NCBI RefSeq assembly: GCF_014649835.1
Contig: NZ_BMTU01000005.1
Span: 248,001-312,000, forward strand
DNA: 64,000 bases
DNA from: Streptomyces pilosus
GTDB lineage: Bacteria > Actinomycetota > Actinomycetes > Streptomycetales > Streptomycetaceae
Direction: 5' to 3'
Shown here: positions 17,444 through 27,354 of the stretch, piece by piece
Layout of the letters: each line of letters opens with the position of its first letter
Numbering within the stretch: the stretch's first letter is position 1
Program-made: the position numbers and the translations under genes
Notes under the pieces: model-generated
What the model saw: the letters and a program-made list of their open reading frames with translations, nothing else
Told to the model about the DNA's origin: nothing
Database searches by the model: none

Positions 17444-18499
17444 CTAGTCCCCGCCCCCGCCCCCGCCCCCGTCTCCGCCGCCACCGTCGCCGCCGCTGCT
17501 TCCGCCTCCGTCTCCGCCGTCGCCGCCGTCGCTGCCCCAGCCGTCGCCGCCGCCGGGTTCGTTGTCGTCGCGGTCCCGGCCGAGGTTGCTGAACCAGGGG
17601 CGGTCCCAGATGTCGTCGTCCGTGTCGCGGTGCGGACGGGTGGGGCGGAACCTGGCGGTGCCCGTGGTGTCGCCGAGGCCGAAGGAGACCGCGACCGCGT
17701 GGGCCATGACGGCGTCCAGGGGGTCGGGGCTCTCGTGGTGGACGTCGGCCAGCGGCAGCAGGAGGGTGCCGGGGGCGGGGGTCGTGCCGCGGGGCGGGCG
17801 GGTGAGGACGGCGACCCGGGTGCCGTCGCGCAGCAGCGACGAGCTCACCGCGTTCTCCCGGCGCAGGGTCCACTGCCGGTCGGGCAGGCGGATCTCGACC
17901 TTGCTCCTGGACTTGCGGAGCTTCCTCCGCAGCTCCAGCCGCGCCGTGGTGGCGCCGACGGTCAGGATCAGGCCACTGGCCCGGTCGGAGCTGTCGGGGA
18001 GGTAGCCGTGCGGTGCCCTGAGCCGGACGGCGGGGGCGTGCGGGCCCCAGACGTCCGCGCGGACCGAGCGGCGGTCCACGGCGACGGTCACCGTCCCGGC
18101 GGGGGCCGGCGCGTACCGGCGCGCGATCCAGAGGGGGACACCCTCCGCGTGCGCCCGCGCGGCGAGCGCGGCCACCTGGTCGGGTCCGCCGCACCGGCGT
18201 ACCGCGAGCTCGCCCAGCGCACGGGCGAACTCGGCGGCCTGACGTGTCTTCAGGGGCCTGGTGGTGCCGGTCGCCCGGGTGACCGGCACGACGCCGCGGC
18301 CGGGGGGCAACGAGGCCAGGGGGCGTTCGCTGCCTCCGCCGCCGAGCCAGCACCCGCGCAGGAACGCTTCCGCCATGGCGGCGAGGTGCAGCTCGTCCAG
18401 CGGGGTCGTCCTGCCGCCTCGGCGCAGCGCGCCCTCGGTGAGTTCCACGGTCCGCGCGAGCGGGTTCCGGGACCTTTCCCCGTAGAGCACCTGATGCAT
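17444..18499 (-). CDS. Unknown protein with Gly/Asp-rich tail
   Basis: A 351-residue protein I do not recognise. Residues 1-320 look folded, with a helical N-terminal part ('LDELHLAAMAEAFLRG') and a middle rich in Arg and Val; there are no membrane segments or signal peptide. The final 40 or so residues are almost only Gly, Asp and Ser, encoded by imperfect GCC/GTC-type repeats at 17444-17560. Codon use is normal for the genome. It converges on the ATPase gene 20 bp away. The tail may be a flexible linker or repeat-expanded region. Confidence 0.6.
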   Translation of the reverse strand: MHQVLYGERSRNPLARTVELTEGALRRGGRTTPLDELHLAAMAEAFLRGCWLGGGGSERPLASLPPGRGVVPVTRATGTTRPLKTRQAAEFARALGELAVRRCGGPDQVAALAARAHAEGVPLWIARRYAPAPAGTVTVAVDRRSVRADVWGPHAPAVRLRAPHGYLPDSSDRASGLILTVGATTARLELRRKLRKSRSKVEIRLPDRQWTLRRENAVSSSLLRDGTRVAVLTRPPRGTTPAPGTLLLPLADVHHESPDPLDAVMAHAVAVSFGLGDTTGTARFRPTRPHRDTDDDIWDRPWFSNLGRDRDDNEPGGGDGWGSDGGDGGDGGGSSGGDGGGGDGGGGGGGD

Positions 18500-18583
18500 C
18501 CCCGTCCCCCGTCCGGCTCGTGCTGTCGTGTGCTGAGACCGCGCCGGCCGGGGCGCGGTTCCGCCGTTCGGCCGCGAGCACGG

Positions 18584-18631
18584 GCGAGGGCCCGGTGCAC
18601 CGTCCGGGCGGACGGTGCACCGGGCCCTCGC
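18584..18631. terminator. Very strong terminator after groEL1
   Basis: A perfect 22-bp inverted repeat (18584-18605 with 18610-18631, loop GGGC), 24 bases past the groEL1 stop. The longest perfect stem noted in the window. Confidence 0.9.
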
Positions 18632-18655
18632 TCAGGCTCTGGCGACCTCGTGTCG

Positions 18656-20389
<1,734 letters not shown>

Positions 20390-20429
20390 CTACGAGGTCG
20401 GGTGGTCCGGGGTGACCCCCGGATCTCCC

Positions 20430-20738
20430 TTACTTCTCGATGATCGCGAGGACGTCGCGGGCCGAGAGGACGAGGTACTCCTCGCCGTTGTACTTGACCT
20501 CGGTGCCGCCGTACTTGCTGTACAGAACGACGTCGCCGACCTTCACGTCGAGCTCGACGCGCTTGCCGTCCTCGATGCGGCCCGGACCGATGGCCAGGAC
20601 GACGCCCTCCTGGGGCTTCTCCTTGGCGGTGTCCGGAATGACCAGGCCCGAAGCCGTGGTCTGCTCGGCGTCGAGCGGCTGGACCACGATGCGGTCCTCG
20701 AGCGGCTTGATGGCAACCTTGGAGCTGGCGGTCGTCAC
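20430..20738 (-). CDS. groES: 10-kDa co-chaperonin GroES
   Basis: A 102-residue GroES that caps GroEL rings. It has '[10 protein letters not shown]', a mobile loop around '[22 protein letters not shown]', 'VVAIGPG'-type turn and '[21 protein letters not shown]'. The GTG start follows GGGAGG. It is the first gene of the heat-shock operon groES-groEL1. Confidence 0.97.
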   Translation of the reverse strand: MTTASSKVAIKPLEDRIVVQPLDAEQTTASGLVIPDTAKEKPQEGVVLAIGPGRIEDGKRVELDVKVGDVVLYSKYGGTEVKYNGEEYLVLSARDVLAIIEK

Positions 20739-20837
20739 GATCCGACCTCCCCCTTCGGAGATCTCACGGGGTTAACTGTCTGAGGTGGCGACCAGGTGGA
20801 TCCGTCGTCGCGGGTGCCGGACCTGCCCGTCGCGTAT

Positions 20838-20864
20838 TTGGCACTCTCCAGGGGGGAGTGCCAG
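20838..20864. promoter_or_regulatory. CIRCE operator (proximal) of groES-groEL1
   Basis: TTGGCACTC-N9-GAGTGCCAG, a near-consensus HrcA-binding CIRCE element, located 100 bp before the groES start. Confidence 0.93.
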
Positions 20865-20871
20865 ACCCGAG

Positions 20872-20899
20872 ACTATGACCGGGATTAGCACTCGGTCAA
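20872..20899 (-). promoter_or_regulatory. Promoter of groES-groEL1 between the CIRCE elements
   Basis: On the minus strand TTGACC (20899-20894), a 16-base spacer and CATAGT (20877-20872). The -35 lies within the spacer of the distal CIRCE site and the start point would fall at the proximal one, so HrcA binding would block it directly. Confidence 0.75.
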
Positions 20900-20911
20900 G
20901 CGGAGTGCCAA
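20885..20911. promoter_or_regulatory. CIRCE operator (distal) of groES-groEL1
   Basis: TTAGCACTC-N9-GAGTGCCAA, eight of nine positions per arm matching the CIRCE consensus or better. Confidence 0.93.
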
Positions 20912-20987
20912 TTGCCGTGCGGCGCGTCGGGGGTGGGGGGTGTGGTTCGCACCGGGTTGTGCGGCTCACGGCGTTGCGGTGACCGTC

Positions 20988-21009
20988 CCCGGGGGCTGCC
21001 GCCCCCGGG
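20988..21009 (-). terminator. Hairpin after the proximal deacetylase gene
   Basis: CCCGGGGGC-TGCC-GCCCCCGGG, a 9-bp GC stem 32 bases past the stop codon. Confidence 0.55.
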
Positions 21010-21032
21010 CCCCCGCTTCGGCCCTGGACGGG

Positions 21033-21058
21033 CCTCGTCCTCAAACGCCGGACGGGCT
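21033..21058. repeat. Copy of a common Streptomyces dispersed repeat
   Basis: The short sequence read on the minus strand as CCGTCCGGCGTTTGAGGAC (and flanks) is one I recognise as scattered in many Streptomyces intergenic regions. Here it supplies the last codons (…SPSGV-stop) of the deacetylase gene. Confidence 0.6.
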
Positions 21059-21976
21059 GGAAGGTGAGCGGCGTTCGCCGGTCGCCGCCGGAGGGGTGGA
21101 GGGCGGGGCGAGCTTCACGGTGGCCCGAGTCGGGGCGGAGGGCGGGGCGGGCTCCACGGTGGCCAGGGACGGGGTGGAGGGCGGGGCGGGGCCGTCGGGG
21201 GGTCCGGGGGGATCGGTGGGGCTCGGTGGTGGGGCGGTGCGGTCCGTGTGGTCCTCCAGTCGGCCGACTCGCAGTCCGCGCTGCCTCAGTTCCCCCAGCA
21301 GTCGTTCCGTGCGTTCCGCCAGGGACAGGGTCGGGGACTCGCCCGACGGTACGGAGACGATGTCGCCGGGATTCAGGTGGTGGGGGCCGTGGGTGTAGGT
21401 GAGGTGGCCGTCGGGTTCCAGGGTGACCCGCCACAGGACCACCGCCTCGATGCCGCAGTCGGCGGCGGCGCGCAGGGTGGTGGCGTCGTAGGTGCCGTAG
21501 GGCGGGCGGAAGAGGCGGGGGCGGACGCCGAAGCGGGAGGCGAGCTTGCGCTGCTGGCCGCAGATCTCGGCGCGCTGGCCGGCGTAGGGCAGGCCGCGCA
21601 GGGCGGGATGGTCGAGGGTGTGGTTCTGCAGGCTCGCGCCGACCGCGCGCAGGCGGGCGAAGTGGGCGTAGCCGGGTCCCACCACGCTGTCCGTCAGGAA
21701 CATACTAACGGGGAGCCCGCGCTCGCGGACCAGCTCGATGAAGCGCGGGTCGCGTTCGGCGCCGTCGTCGTAGGTGAGGAAGACGACCCCGTCACGGGTG
21801 GGCACGTGGTCGAGGACGGGCGGGAGGGGGCCGGTCCCCGGCGCCGGACCGGATCCGGGCGCCCGGCCCGCCCCGTCCCCCGCCGCGTCCCCCGGCCCGC
21901 CCGACGGACCGCATCCGGCGATCACCGCCAGCAGGGCGCCGGCGCCCGCCAGCAGACGGGCCCTCAGCCCCCTCAC
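21041..21976 (-). CDS. Lipoprotein polysaccharide deacetylase-like protein, second of tandem pair
   Basis: A 311-residue NodB-fold protein with a lipoprotein signal ('LLAVIAGC'), so exported and lipid-anchored. Motif 1 'LTYDDG', motif 2 'NHTLDHP' and motif 3 'RPPYGTYD' are present, which supply the metal-binding Asp-His-His set and active-site Arg. The final LxH motif is missing: 'GDIVSVPSGESP' stands where its neighbour has 'GDIVLTHF'. A C-terminal tail of about 65 residues is Pro/Ala-rich with three 13-residue repeats. The GTG start overlaps the stop of the upstream paralogue by four bases (GTGA), indicating coupling. Activity on peptidoglycan or another glycan is uncertain. Confidence 0.85.
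   Translation of the reverse strand: MRGLRARLLAGAGALLAVIAGCGPSGGPGDAAGDGAGRAPGSGPAPGTGPLPPVLDHVPTRDGVVFLTYDDGAERDPRFIELVRERGLPVSMFLTDSVVGPGYAHFARLRAVGASLQNHTLDHPALRGLPYAGQRAEICGQQRKLASRFGVRPRLFRPPYGTYDATTLRAAADCGIEAVVLWRVTLEPDGHLTYTHGPHHLNPGDIVSVPSGESPTLSLAERTERLLGELRQRGLRVGRLEDHTDRTAPPPSPTDPPGPPDGPAPPSTPSLATVEPAPPSAPTRATVKLAPPSTPPAATGERRSPSSPSGV
21093..21190 (-). repeat. 39-bp tandem repeat in the deacetylase tail
   Basis: Two full units (21093-21131, 21132-21170) and a partial third (from 21171) encode the repeats PAPPSTPSLATVE, PAPPSAPTRATVK and LAPPSTPPAATGE. The repeat keeps frame. Confidence 0.8.
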
Positions 21977-22896
21977 AGGTAGTCCTCCAGGCGGGCGACC
22001 GCGTACCCCTCCGCCGTGACCTTGTCCAGGAAGCGGCGGACCATGTCCGGCATGGTGCCCTTCCAGTCGTCGCGGCCCCGGAAGTGGGTGAGGACGATGT
22101 CGCCGGGGTGCAGCGAGCGGTCCCACTCGCGGTACTCCCAGCGGTCGACGAAGACCTCCTCGTTCCAGAGGGGGACGTGGGTGATGCCGCAGGTCTTCGC
22201 GGCACGCAGGGTGTTCCTGTCGTAGTTGCCGTAGGGCGGGCGGAAGAGGGCGGGGCGCTCGCCGTAGCGCTCCTCGATGATCTTCTGCATGCCGCAGATC
22301 TCGCGCTTCTGGCGGGCGTACGACAGGGCCGGCAGGTAGGGGTGGTGGAGCGTGTGGTTGTGCAGGCCCACGCCCCGGTCCTGCATCTCCTTGAAGTAGC
22401 CGTAGTCCTCCTTGACGAGGTAGTCGCTGAGGAAGGCCGTGTACGGGATCTTCAGCTCGCTCATCATCCGCAGGAACGCGGGGTCCTTCTCCTCGCCGTC
22501 GTCGATGGTGAGGAAGAGGATCCGTTCCTTCGTGGGGACGGTGGTGAAGACAGGGGGGAGCCCCAGGCGGCGGTGGCCGTCGACCTCGAAGCCGTCCCTG
22601 GTGGCGATCCCGGGCTTCTTCACCGGGGCCGGCGGGGCCGTCAGGGGCACCTTCCTCAGGCCCCAGCGTTTCGCGGCGGCGACCCGTGCGGCGTGCGCGG
22701 CACGCAGTTGGGTGGCGTAGGAGTCGAGCGCGCGGGCCGGGGGCGCCTGGAGGGGCTGCTGGCCGGCCGCGGGCTCGGCCTCGTCGCCGCCGCCCTGTCC
22801 GCAGGCCGAGGCGATGGTGGCGAGAGCGAGTACGGCGAGGCCGGTCCGTACGCCACGCCGCGACCGGTATTTGTCATTTTGTCCTACTGATCGCAT
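21973..22896 (-). CDS. Lipoprotein polysaccharide deacetylase, first of tandem pair
   Basis: A 307-residue NodB-family carbohydrate esterase 4 protein. The N-terminus has a basic region then 'GLAVLALATIASAC', a lipoprotein-type signal. Motifs are complete: 'LTIDDG' (general base and metal Asp), 'NHTLHHP' (metal His pair), 'RPPYGNYD', 'VPLWNEE' and 'DIVLTHF' with the catalytic His. It probably removes acetyl groups from cell-wall or other glycans outside the membrane. The ATG has GAGGA nine bases upstream. It is the promoter-proximal gene of a two-gene operon with the paralogue below and diverges from a methyltransferase gene. Confidence 0.9.
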   Translation of the reverse strand: MRSVGQNDKYRSRRGVRTGLAVLALATIASACGQGGGDEAEPAAGQQPLQAPPARALDSYATQLRAAHAARVAAAKRWGLRKVPLTAPPAPVKKPGIATRDGFEVDGHRRLGLPPVFTTVPTKERILFLTIDDGEEKDPAFLRMMSELKIPYTAFLSDYLVKEDYGYFKEMQDRGVGLHNHTLHHPYLPALSYARQKREICGMQKIIEERYGERPALFRPPYGNYDRNTLRAAKTCGITHVPLWNEEVFVDRWEYREWDRSLHPGDIVLTHFRGRDDWKGTMPDMVRRFLDKVTAEGYAVARLEDYL

Positions 22897-22986
22897 GGGG
22901 CCGGATCCTCGCAGCCGTTCGGTCCGGACCCGGCCCGACACCGCGGCCGGAGGCGTACGGTCCACCGACTGGCCCACAATGACCCG

Positions 22987-24162
22987 GTGAACGACCTCGC
23001 ACCGCTCCTCACCCCCGAAGGCCGCGCCCTCCTCGACGAGGTGCGCGACACCGACCCGGCGCACGAACTCGCAGTCGCCACCCGGCTGCGCCGGGAGCAC
23101 CCCGCCGGCCTGGTGTCGGCCGCGCTCGGCCAGGCGCGGCTGCGGCAGCGGGCGGTGGCGAAGTTCGGGGAGCAGGACGCGGGGCGGATGTTCTTCACGC
23201 CCGACGGGGTCGAGCAGTCGACGCGGGCGAGTGTGGCGGCGTACCGGGCGGAGCGGTTCAAGGAACTCGGCGTGACCTCCGTGGCCGACCTGTGCTGCGG
23301 GATCGGCGGGGACGCGATCGCGCTGGCCCGCGCCGGGATCCGGGTGCTGGCGGTGGACCGGGACCCGCTCACCGCGGCGGCCGCCCGGGCCAACGCCGAC
23401 GCGCTGGGGCTGGCCGGGCTGATCGAGGTGCGCGAGGCGGACGTGACGGAGGTGGACACGGCCGGGTACGACGCCGTGTTCGTCGACCCGGCGCGGCGCG
23501 GCGGCCGCGGCCGCATCTTCGACCCCGAGGCGTACTCGCCCCCGTTGTCGTGGGCGGTCGGGGCGGCCCGTACGGCTTCCCGCGCCGCCGCGCTGAAGGT
23601 CGCCCCGGGCATTCCGCACGAGGCCGTGCCCGCCGGCGCGGAGGCCGAGTGGATCTCGGACGGCGGGGAGGTGAAGGAGGCGGTGCTGTGGTTCGGCGCC
23701 GGGCAGGCGGCACCGGTCCGCGCCACCCTGCTCCCCGGACCGCGCACCCTCCCCTCCCGGGGTCTGCCCGACCCGGCGGTGCGCCCGCCCGGCCGGTACC
23801 TGTACGAGCCGGACGGCGCCGTCGTCCGGGCGCATCTCGTCGCCGAGGTCGCCGAGGAGCTCGACGGCGGGCTCCTCGACGCGACCATCGCCTACATCAC
23901 CGCCGACGAGCACCGTCCGACCCCGTACGCCACCGCCTACGAGATCACCGACCGGCTCCCGTTCAACGTCAAGAAGCTGAAGGCGCTGCTGCGGGAGCGT
24001 CAGGTCGGCGTCCTGACGGTCAAGAAGCGCGGTTCGGCCGTGGAGCCCGAGGAACTGCGCCGCAAGGTCCTGCCCAAGCCGCACGGCCGCGCGTCGGTCA
24101 CGGTCTTCCTGACCCGCGTGGACGGCGCCCCGACCATGCTGCTCGGGCACCCGGCGCGGTAG
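22987..24162 (+). CDS. Class I SAM-dependent methyltransferase with THUMP-like domain
   Basis: A 391-residue protein with a Rossmann methyltransferase core: motif I 'VADLCCGIGGDAIALA', acidic loop 'VLAVDRDP', and 'YDAVFVDPARR' in the motif IV position, which resembles the NPPY-type site of nucleic-acid methyltransferases. A C-terminal THUMP-like domain ('LTVKKRGSAVEPEELRRKV') suggests RNA as substrate. The GTG start lacks a Shine-Dalgarno; CACAAT ends six bases upstream, compatible with a leaderless message. The exact target base is not known. Confidence 0.85.
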   Translation: MNDLAPLLTPEGRALLDEVRDTDPAHELAVATRLRREHPAGLVSAALGQARLRQRAVAKFGEQDAGRMFFTPDGVEQSTRASVAAYRAERFKELGVTSVADLCCGIGGDAIALARAGIRVLAVDRDPLTAAAARANADALGLAGLIEVREADVTEVDTAGYDAVFVDPARRGGRGRIFDPEAYSPPLSWAVGAARTASRAAALKVAPGIPHEAVPAGAEAEWISDGGEVKEAVLWFGAGQAAPVRATLLPGPRTLPSRGLPDPAVRPPGRYLYEPDGAVVRAHLVAEVAEELDGGLLDATIAYITADEHRPTPYATAYEITDRLPFNVKKLKALLRERQVGVLTVKKRGSAVEPEELRRKVLPKPHGRASVTVFLTRVDGAPTMLLGHPAR

Positions 24163-24219
24163 CGACGGCCGGCCCCCGCCCCGCCGGCCACCGCCGGGGC
24201 GTCCGGCGCGACGGCCGGG

Positions 24220-24248
24220 GCCGGCGGCCTTCGTGCCGCCGCCGGCCA
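24220..24248. terminator. Hairpin between methyltransferase and ECF42 genes
   Basis: GCCGGCGGC and GCCGCCGGC arms flank a 9-base loop in the 124-bp convergent spacer. Confidence 0.5.
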
Positions 24249-24286
24249 CGCCGCCGGACGCCCGGCGCGGTGGTCAGGCGCGGTGG

Positions 24287-25579
24287 TCAGGCGCCGGTCC
24301 GCGCCGCGCGGCGCAGCAGCAGGTCCCGTTCGCGCGCGTTGCGGGTCAGCGACGCCGCCCGCTCGAACTCCGCCCGGGCCTCCGCCGTACGGCCGAGGCG
24401 GGCCAGCAGGTCGCCCCGGACACTGGGCAGCAGGTGGTAGTCCCGCAGCGCCGGTTCGCCGGTGAGGGCGTCGACCAGGGGCAGTGCGGCGGCCGGGCCC
24501 TCGGCCATGGAGACGGCGACCGCGCGGTTGAGTTCGACGACCGGGGAGGGCGCCCGGGCGGCGAGCAGGGCATAGAGGACGGCGATGCGGTGCCAGTCGG
24601 TCTCCTGGTAGCGGTACGCGTGGGCGTGACAGGCGGCGATGGCCGCCTGGAGCGCGTACGGGCCCGGGGCGCCGGCGGCGGTGGCGTCGGCGCGGGCGAG
24701 GGCGGTGACACCGCGGGCGAGGAGCATGCGGTTCCAGCGGGCGCGGTTCTGGTGTTCCAGGAGGACGGGTTCGCCGTCCGGGCCGGTGCGGGCGGCGGCG
24801 CGGGAGGCCTGGAACTCCAGCAGCGCGGTCAGCCCGTGCACCTCGGACTCCTTCGGCATCAGCGCGGACAGCAGGCGGGCCAGCCGCAGCGCGTCCTCGC
24901 ACAGCCCGGGACGCAGCCAGTCGTCGCCGGACGTGGCGGCGTACCCCTCGTTGAAGATCAGGTAGATGACGTCGAGGACCGAGCCGAGGCGGGCCTCGCG
25001 GTCGGGCCCGTGGGGCACCTCGAAGGCGACGTTCCGCGTCGCCAGGGTGCGTTTGGCACGCACGATGCGCTGCGCGACCGTCGCCTCCGGTACGAGGAAG
25101 GCGCGGGCGATCTCGGTCGTGGTGAGGCCGCCGAGCAGCCGCAGGGTGAGGGCGGTGCGGGCCTCTGCGGACAGCACGGGGTGGCAGGCGGTGAAGACCA
25201 GGCGGAGCAGGTCGTCGTCGATCGCGTCCGGGTCGGCGGGCTCCGGTGGCGGGGTGATCCCGGCCGACGGGTCGCGGCCGATCTCGGCCAGCTTGCGGGC
25301 GTAGGTCTCACGGCGGCGGACCAGGTCGACGGCGCGGTTGCGGGCGGTGGCCATGAGCCAGGCGCCCGGGTTGTCGGGCACCCCGTCCCGCGGCCACTGC
25401 TCCAGGGCCGCGACCAGGGCGTCCTGCGCGAGCTCCTCGGCGATGCCGACGTCCCGGACGACACGGGTCACACCGGCGATCACCCGGGGGGACTCCATGC
25501 GGAACACGGTCTCGACGGTCTCGACGGTCCGTGCGGCCGTCTCCGCGTCGCGGGGGTCCGAGGTGGGCTGTGGTGTCAC
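24287..25579 (-). CDS. ECF42-type RNA polymerase sigma factor
   Basis: A 430-residue sigma factor: region 2 ('RVVRDVGIAEELAQDALVAALEQWPRDG', 'PGAWLMATARNRAVDLVRR') and region 4 ('ALTLRLLGGLTTTEIARAFL... QRIVRAKR') followed by a C-terminal extension of about 200 residues with TPR-like helices ('ALYALLAARAPSPVVELNRAVAVSMA'). This architecture plus the upstream DGPF gene identify the ECF42 group, which has no classical anti-sigma factor and uses the extension for its activity. The GTG start is the best guess; Met28 is an alternative. It is 76 bp below the DGPF gene and likely cotranscribed. Confidence 0.9.
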   Translation of the reverse strand: MTPQPTSDPRDAETAARTVETVETVFRMESPRVIAGVTRVVRDVGIAEELAQDALVAALEQWPRDGVPDNPGAWLMATARNRAVDLVRRRETYARKLAEIGRDPSAGITPPPEPADPDAIDDDLLRLVFTACHPVLSAEARTALTLRLLGGLTTTEIARAFLVPEATVAQRIVRAKRTLATRNVAFEVPHGPDREARLGSVLDVIYLIFNEGYAATSGDDWLRPGLCEDALRLARLLSALMPKESEVHGLTALLEFQASRAAARTGPDGEPVLLEHQNRARWNRMLLARGVTALARADATAAGAPGPYALQAAIAACHAHAYRYQETDWHRIAVLYALLAARAPSPVVELNRAVAVSMAEGPAAALPLVDALTGEPALRDYHLLPSVRGDLLARLGRTAEARAEFERAASLTRNARERDLLLRRAARTGA

Positions 25580-25655
25580 AGCCCACCATCAGACACCCGT
25601 ACGGCGGCGGAGCCAAGGAAGCCCCACGCAGACCCGGGAGGGGAGTCCGGAGGGG

Positions 25656-26012
25656 TCAGCCCTCCACGACCTCCCGCACCTCGCAGGTCACCGTCCAGTG
25701 CGGCTCGTGCACCTTCAGGAACCGCTTGGTCCACTCGACCGCCTCGGCCTTGTCCTTGGCCTGCAGCATCGCGTAACCGCCGATGACCTCCTTGGACTCG
25801 GTGAACGGCCCGTCGGTCACCGACAGCCGGCCGCCCTCGTAGTGCACCCGCGTGCCCTGGGCGGTCGGGGTCAGCCCGCCGGTGTCCAGCAGGACGCCGG
25901 CCTTGGTCATCTCCTCGATCAGTTCGCCCATCCGCTGCATCAGCTCGGGGCTGGGGCCGCCCTCGGGAGAGTTGTTCTCGTCGATCCGGATCATGGAGAG
26001 ATAGCGCGGCAT
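25656..26012 (-). CDS. DGPF/YCII-family protein linked to the ECF42 sigma factor
   Basis: A 118-residue YCII-fold protein (MPRYLSMIRIDEN...), with the 'VTDGPFTESKEVIGGYAML' segment that gives the DGPF family its name. Such proteins are nearly always encoded beside ECF42 sigma genes and may be partners or targets in that signalling route. The ATG has GAGGAG seven bases upstream. It precedes the sigma gene in one operon. Confidence 0.9.
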   Translation of the reverse strand: MPRYLSMIRIDENNSPEGGPSPELMQRMGELIEEMTKAGVLLDTGGLTPTAQGTRVHYEGGRLSVTDGPFTESKEVIGGYAMLQAKDKAEAVEWTKRFLKVHEPHWTVTCEVREVVEG

Positions 26013-26148
26013 GGTGGTGCTCCTCGCCTCGTGCGGGCCGGGTCCTTCCCGGCCTCTCACCCCTGCGTCGAACGGGAACGGCGGGAATCGACACCCGCGC
26101 CGAAGTTTTTTCGCGGCGTCCGCCGGGAGCGCCCGGGCGGCCGCGCAC

Positions 26149-27285
26149 TCACCTCAGCGAGGCCCACAGCTCCCCCGCCTCCGGCTCGTCCGCCACCACG
26201 CGGTTGCGGTCCCAGGGCGCGGGCACCACCGGCATGGTCACGGTGGTGACGCCGCCGGAGGTCAGCCCCTGCAGGCTCCGTCCGAAGCGGGTCAGTTCGC
26301 CGAGCGAGTCGAGCCCGGTGTCGGTGGTGAGGCTGCCGGTGGCGGCGTCGGCGACCTCGTACAGCCTGGCGGGGCTGGTCAGCAGGTTCTGCCGCGCCAC
26401 CTGCTCCAGCAGGGCCTTGACCAGCAGCTGCTGGAGCTCGATCCGGCCGAGGTCGCTGCCGTCGCCGACGTCATAGCGGGTCCGGGCCAGGGCGAGGGCG
26501 TCGGTGCCGCCGAGATGGTGGGTGCCGGCCTCCAGGGTGAGGCGGCTGCGATCGTCGTCGATGTCCTCCTCCGTGGTCACGGTGACCCCGCCGAGCGCGT
26601 CGACCAGGCGGGCGAACCCGGCGAAGTCGATCTCGACGTAGTGATCCATCCGCACGTCCGTGAGCGCCTCGACGGTCTTCACCGCGCACACCGGCCCGCC
26701 CACCTCGTACGCCGTGTTGAACATCGCGCCGGACGCCGGCCGCGTCGACTCCCCGTCGGGCAGCGGGCAGGACGGCCGGTCGACGAGGGTGTCGCGGGGG
26801 ATGCTGACCACCGTCGCGGCGGTCCGTCCGGCGTCGAGGTGGACGACCATGGCGGTGTCGGAGCGGGCTCCGCCGTCCTCGCCGCCGCCGAGTTCCCGGT
26901 TCTCCTCGCCGCTGCGCGAGTCCGAGCCGAGCACCAGGACGTTCAGCGACCCGGTCGGCAGCGGCTCGCCGGCGGACGGGGTGCTCAGCGGCCTGGCGGG
27001 GCGGTCGTCCCCCAGGGCGCCGTTGATGTCGACGCTGCTGATGTTGTCGTCGAGCTGCCAGTACACCCAGCCGGCTGCTCCGGCACCGAGCAGCAGCAGG
27101 CCCGCCAGCGAGAGTCCCGTGATCCTCAGTACCCGCGCCCGCCGGCCGGACCATATGCCCGCGCCGCCGGCCTCGTCCCCGTCGCTCCCGGCGTCCCCGT
27201 CGCCGCCCGCGCCCTTGGCGTCACCGGCGTCCTCGGTGTCTCCGGCGCCGTCGCTCCCCTGATGTCCCGTCACGAGCAGGAACAT
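26149..27285 (-). CDS. LytR-CpsA-Psr (LCP) family cell-wall glycopolymer ligase
   Basis: A 378-residue membrane-anchored LCP protein, the family that transfers lipid-linked teichoic acids or other polymers onto peptidoglycan. A cytoplasmic Asp/Gly-rich head (1-48), one membrane helix (about 53-73), and the extracellular LCP domain with 'LVLGSDSR', 'RSDTAMVVHL', 'VVSIPRDTLV' (Arg and Asp contacts to the pyrophosphate) and 'ARTRYDVGDGSDLGRIELQQ' are visible. CATAAT ends eight bases before the ATG and there is no Shine-Dalgarno, so a very short leader is likely. The gene stands alone between the DGPF/ECF42 pair and a LacI regulator. Confidence 0.9.
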   Translation of the reverse strand: MFLLVTGHQGSDGAGDTEDAGDAKGAGGDGDAGSDGDEAGGAGIWSGRRARVLRITGLSLAGLLLLGAGAAGWVYWQLDDNISSVDINGALGDDRPARPLSTPSAGEPLPTGSLNVLVLGSDSRSGEENRELGGGEDGGARSDTAMVVHLDAGRTAATVVSIPRDTLVDRPSCPLPDGESTRPASGAMFNTAYEVGGPVCAVKTVEALTDVRMDHYVEIDFAGFARLVDALGGVTVTTEEDIDDDRSRLTLEAGTHHLGGTDALALARTRYDVGDGSDLGRIELQQLLVKALLEQVARQNLLTSPARLYEVADAATGSLTTDTGLDSLGELTRFGRSLQGLTSGGVTTVTMPVVPAPWDRNRVVADEPEAGELWASLR

Positions 27286-27354
27286 AAGTCCGAATTATGA
27301 CGAGCGACGACTCCCGGACATTTTTCTTGGGAAATTCTCAGATTTCCAACTACT

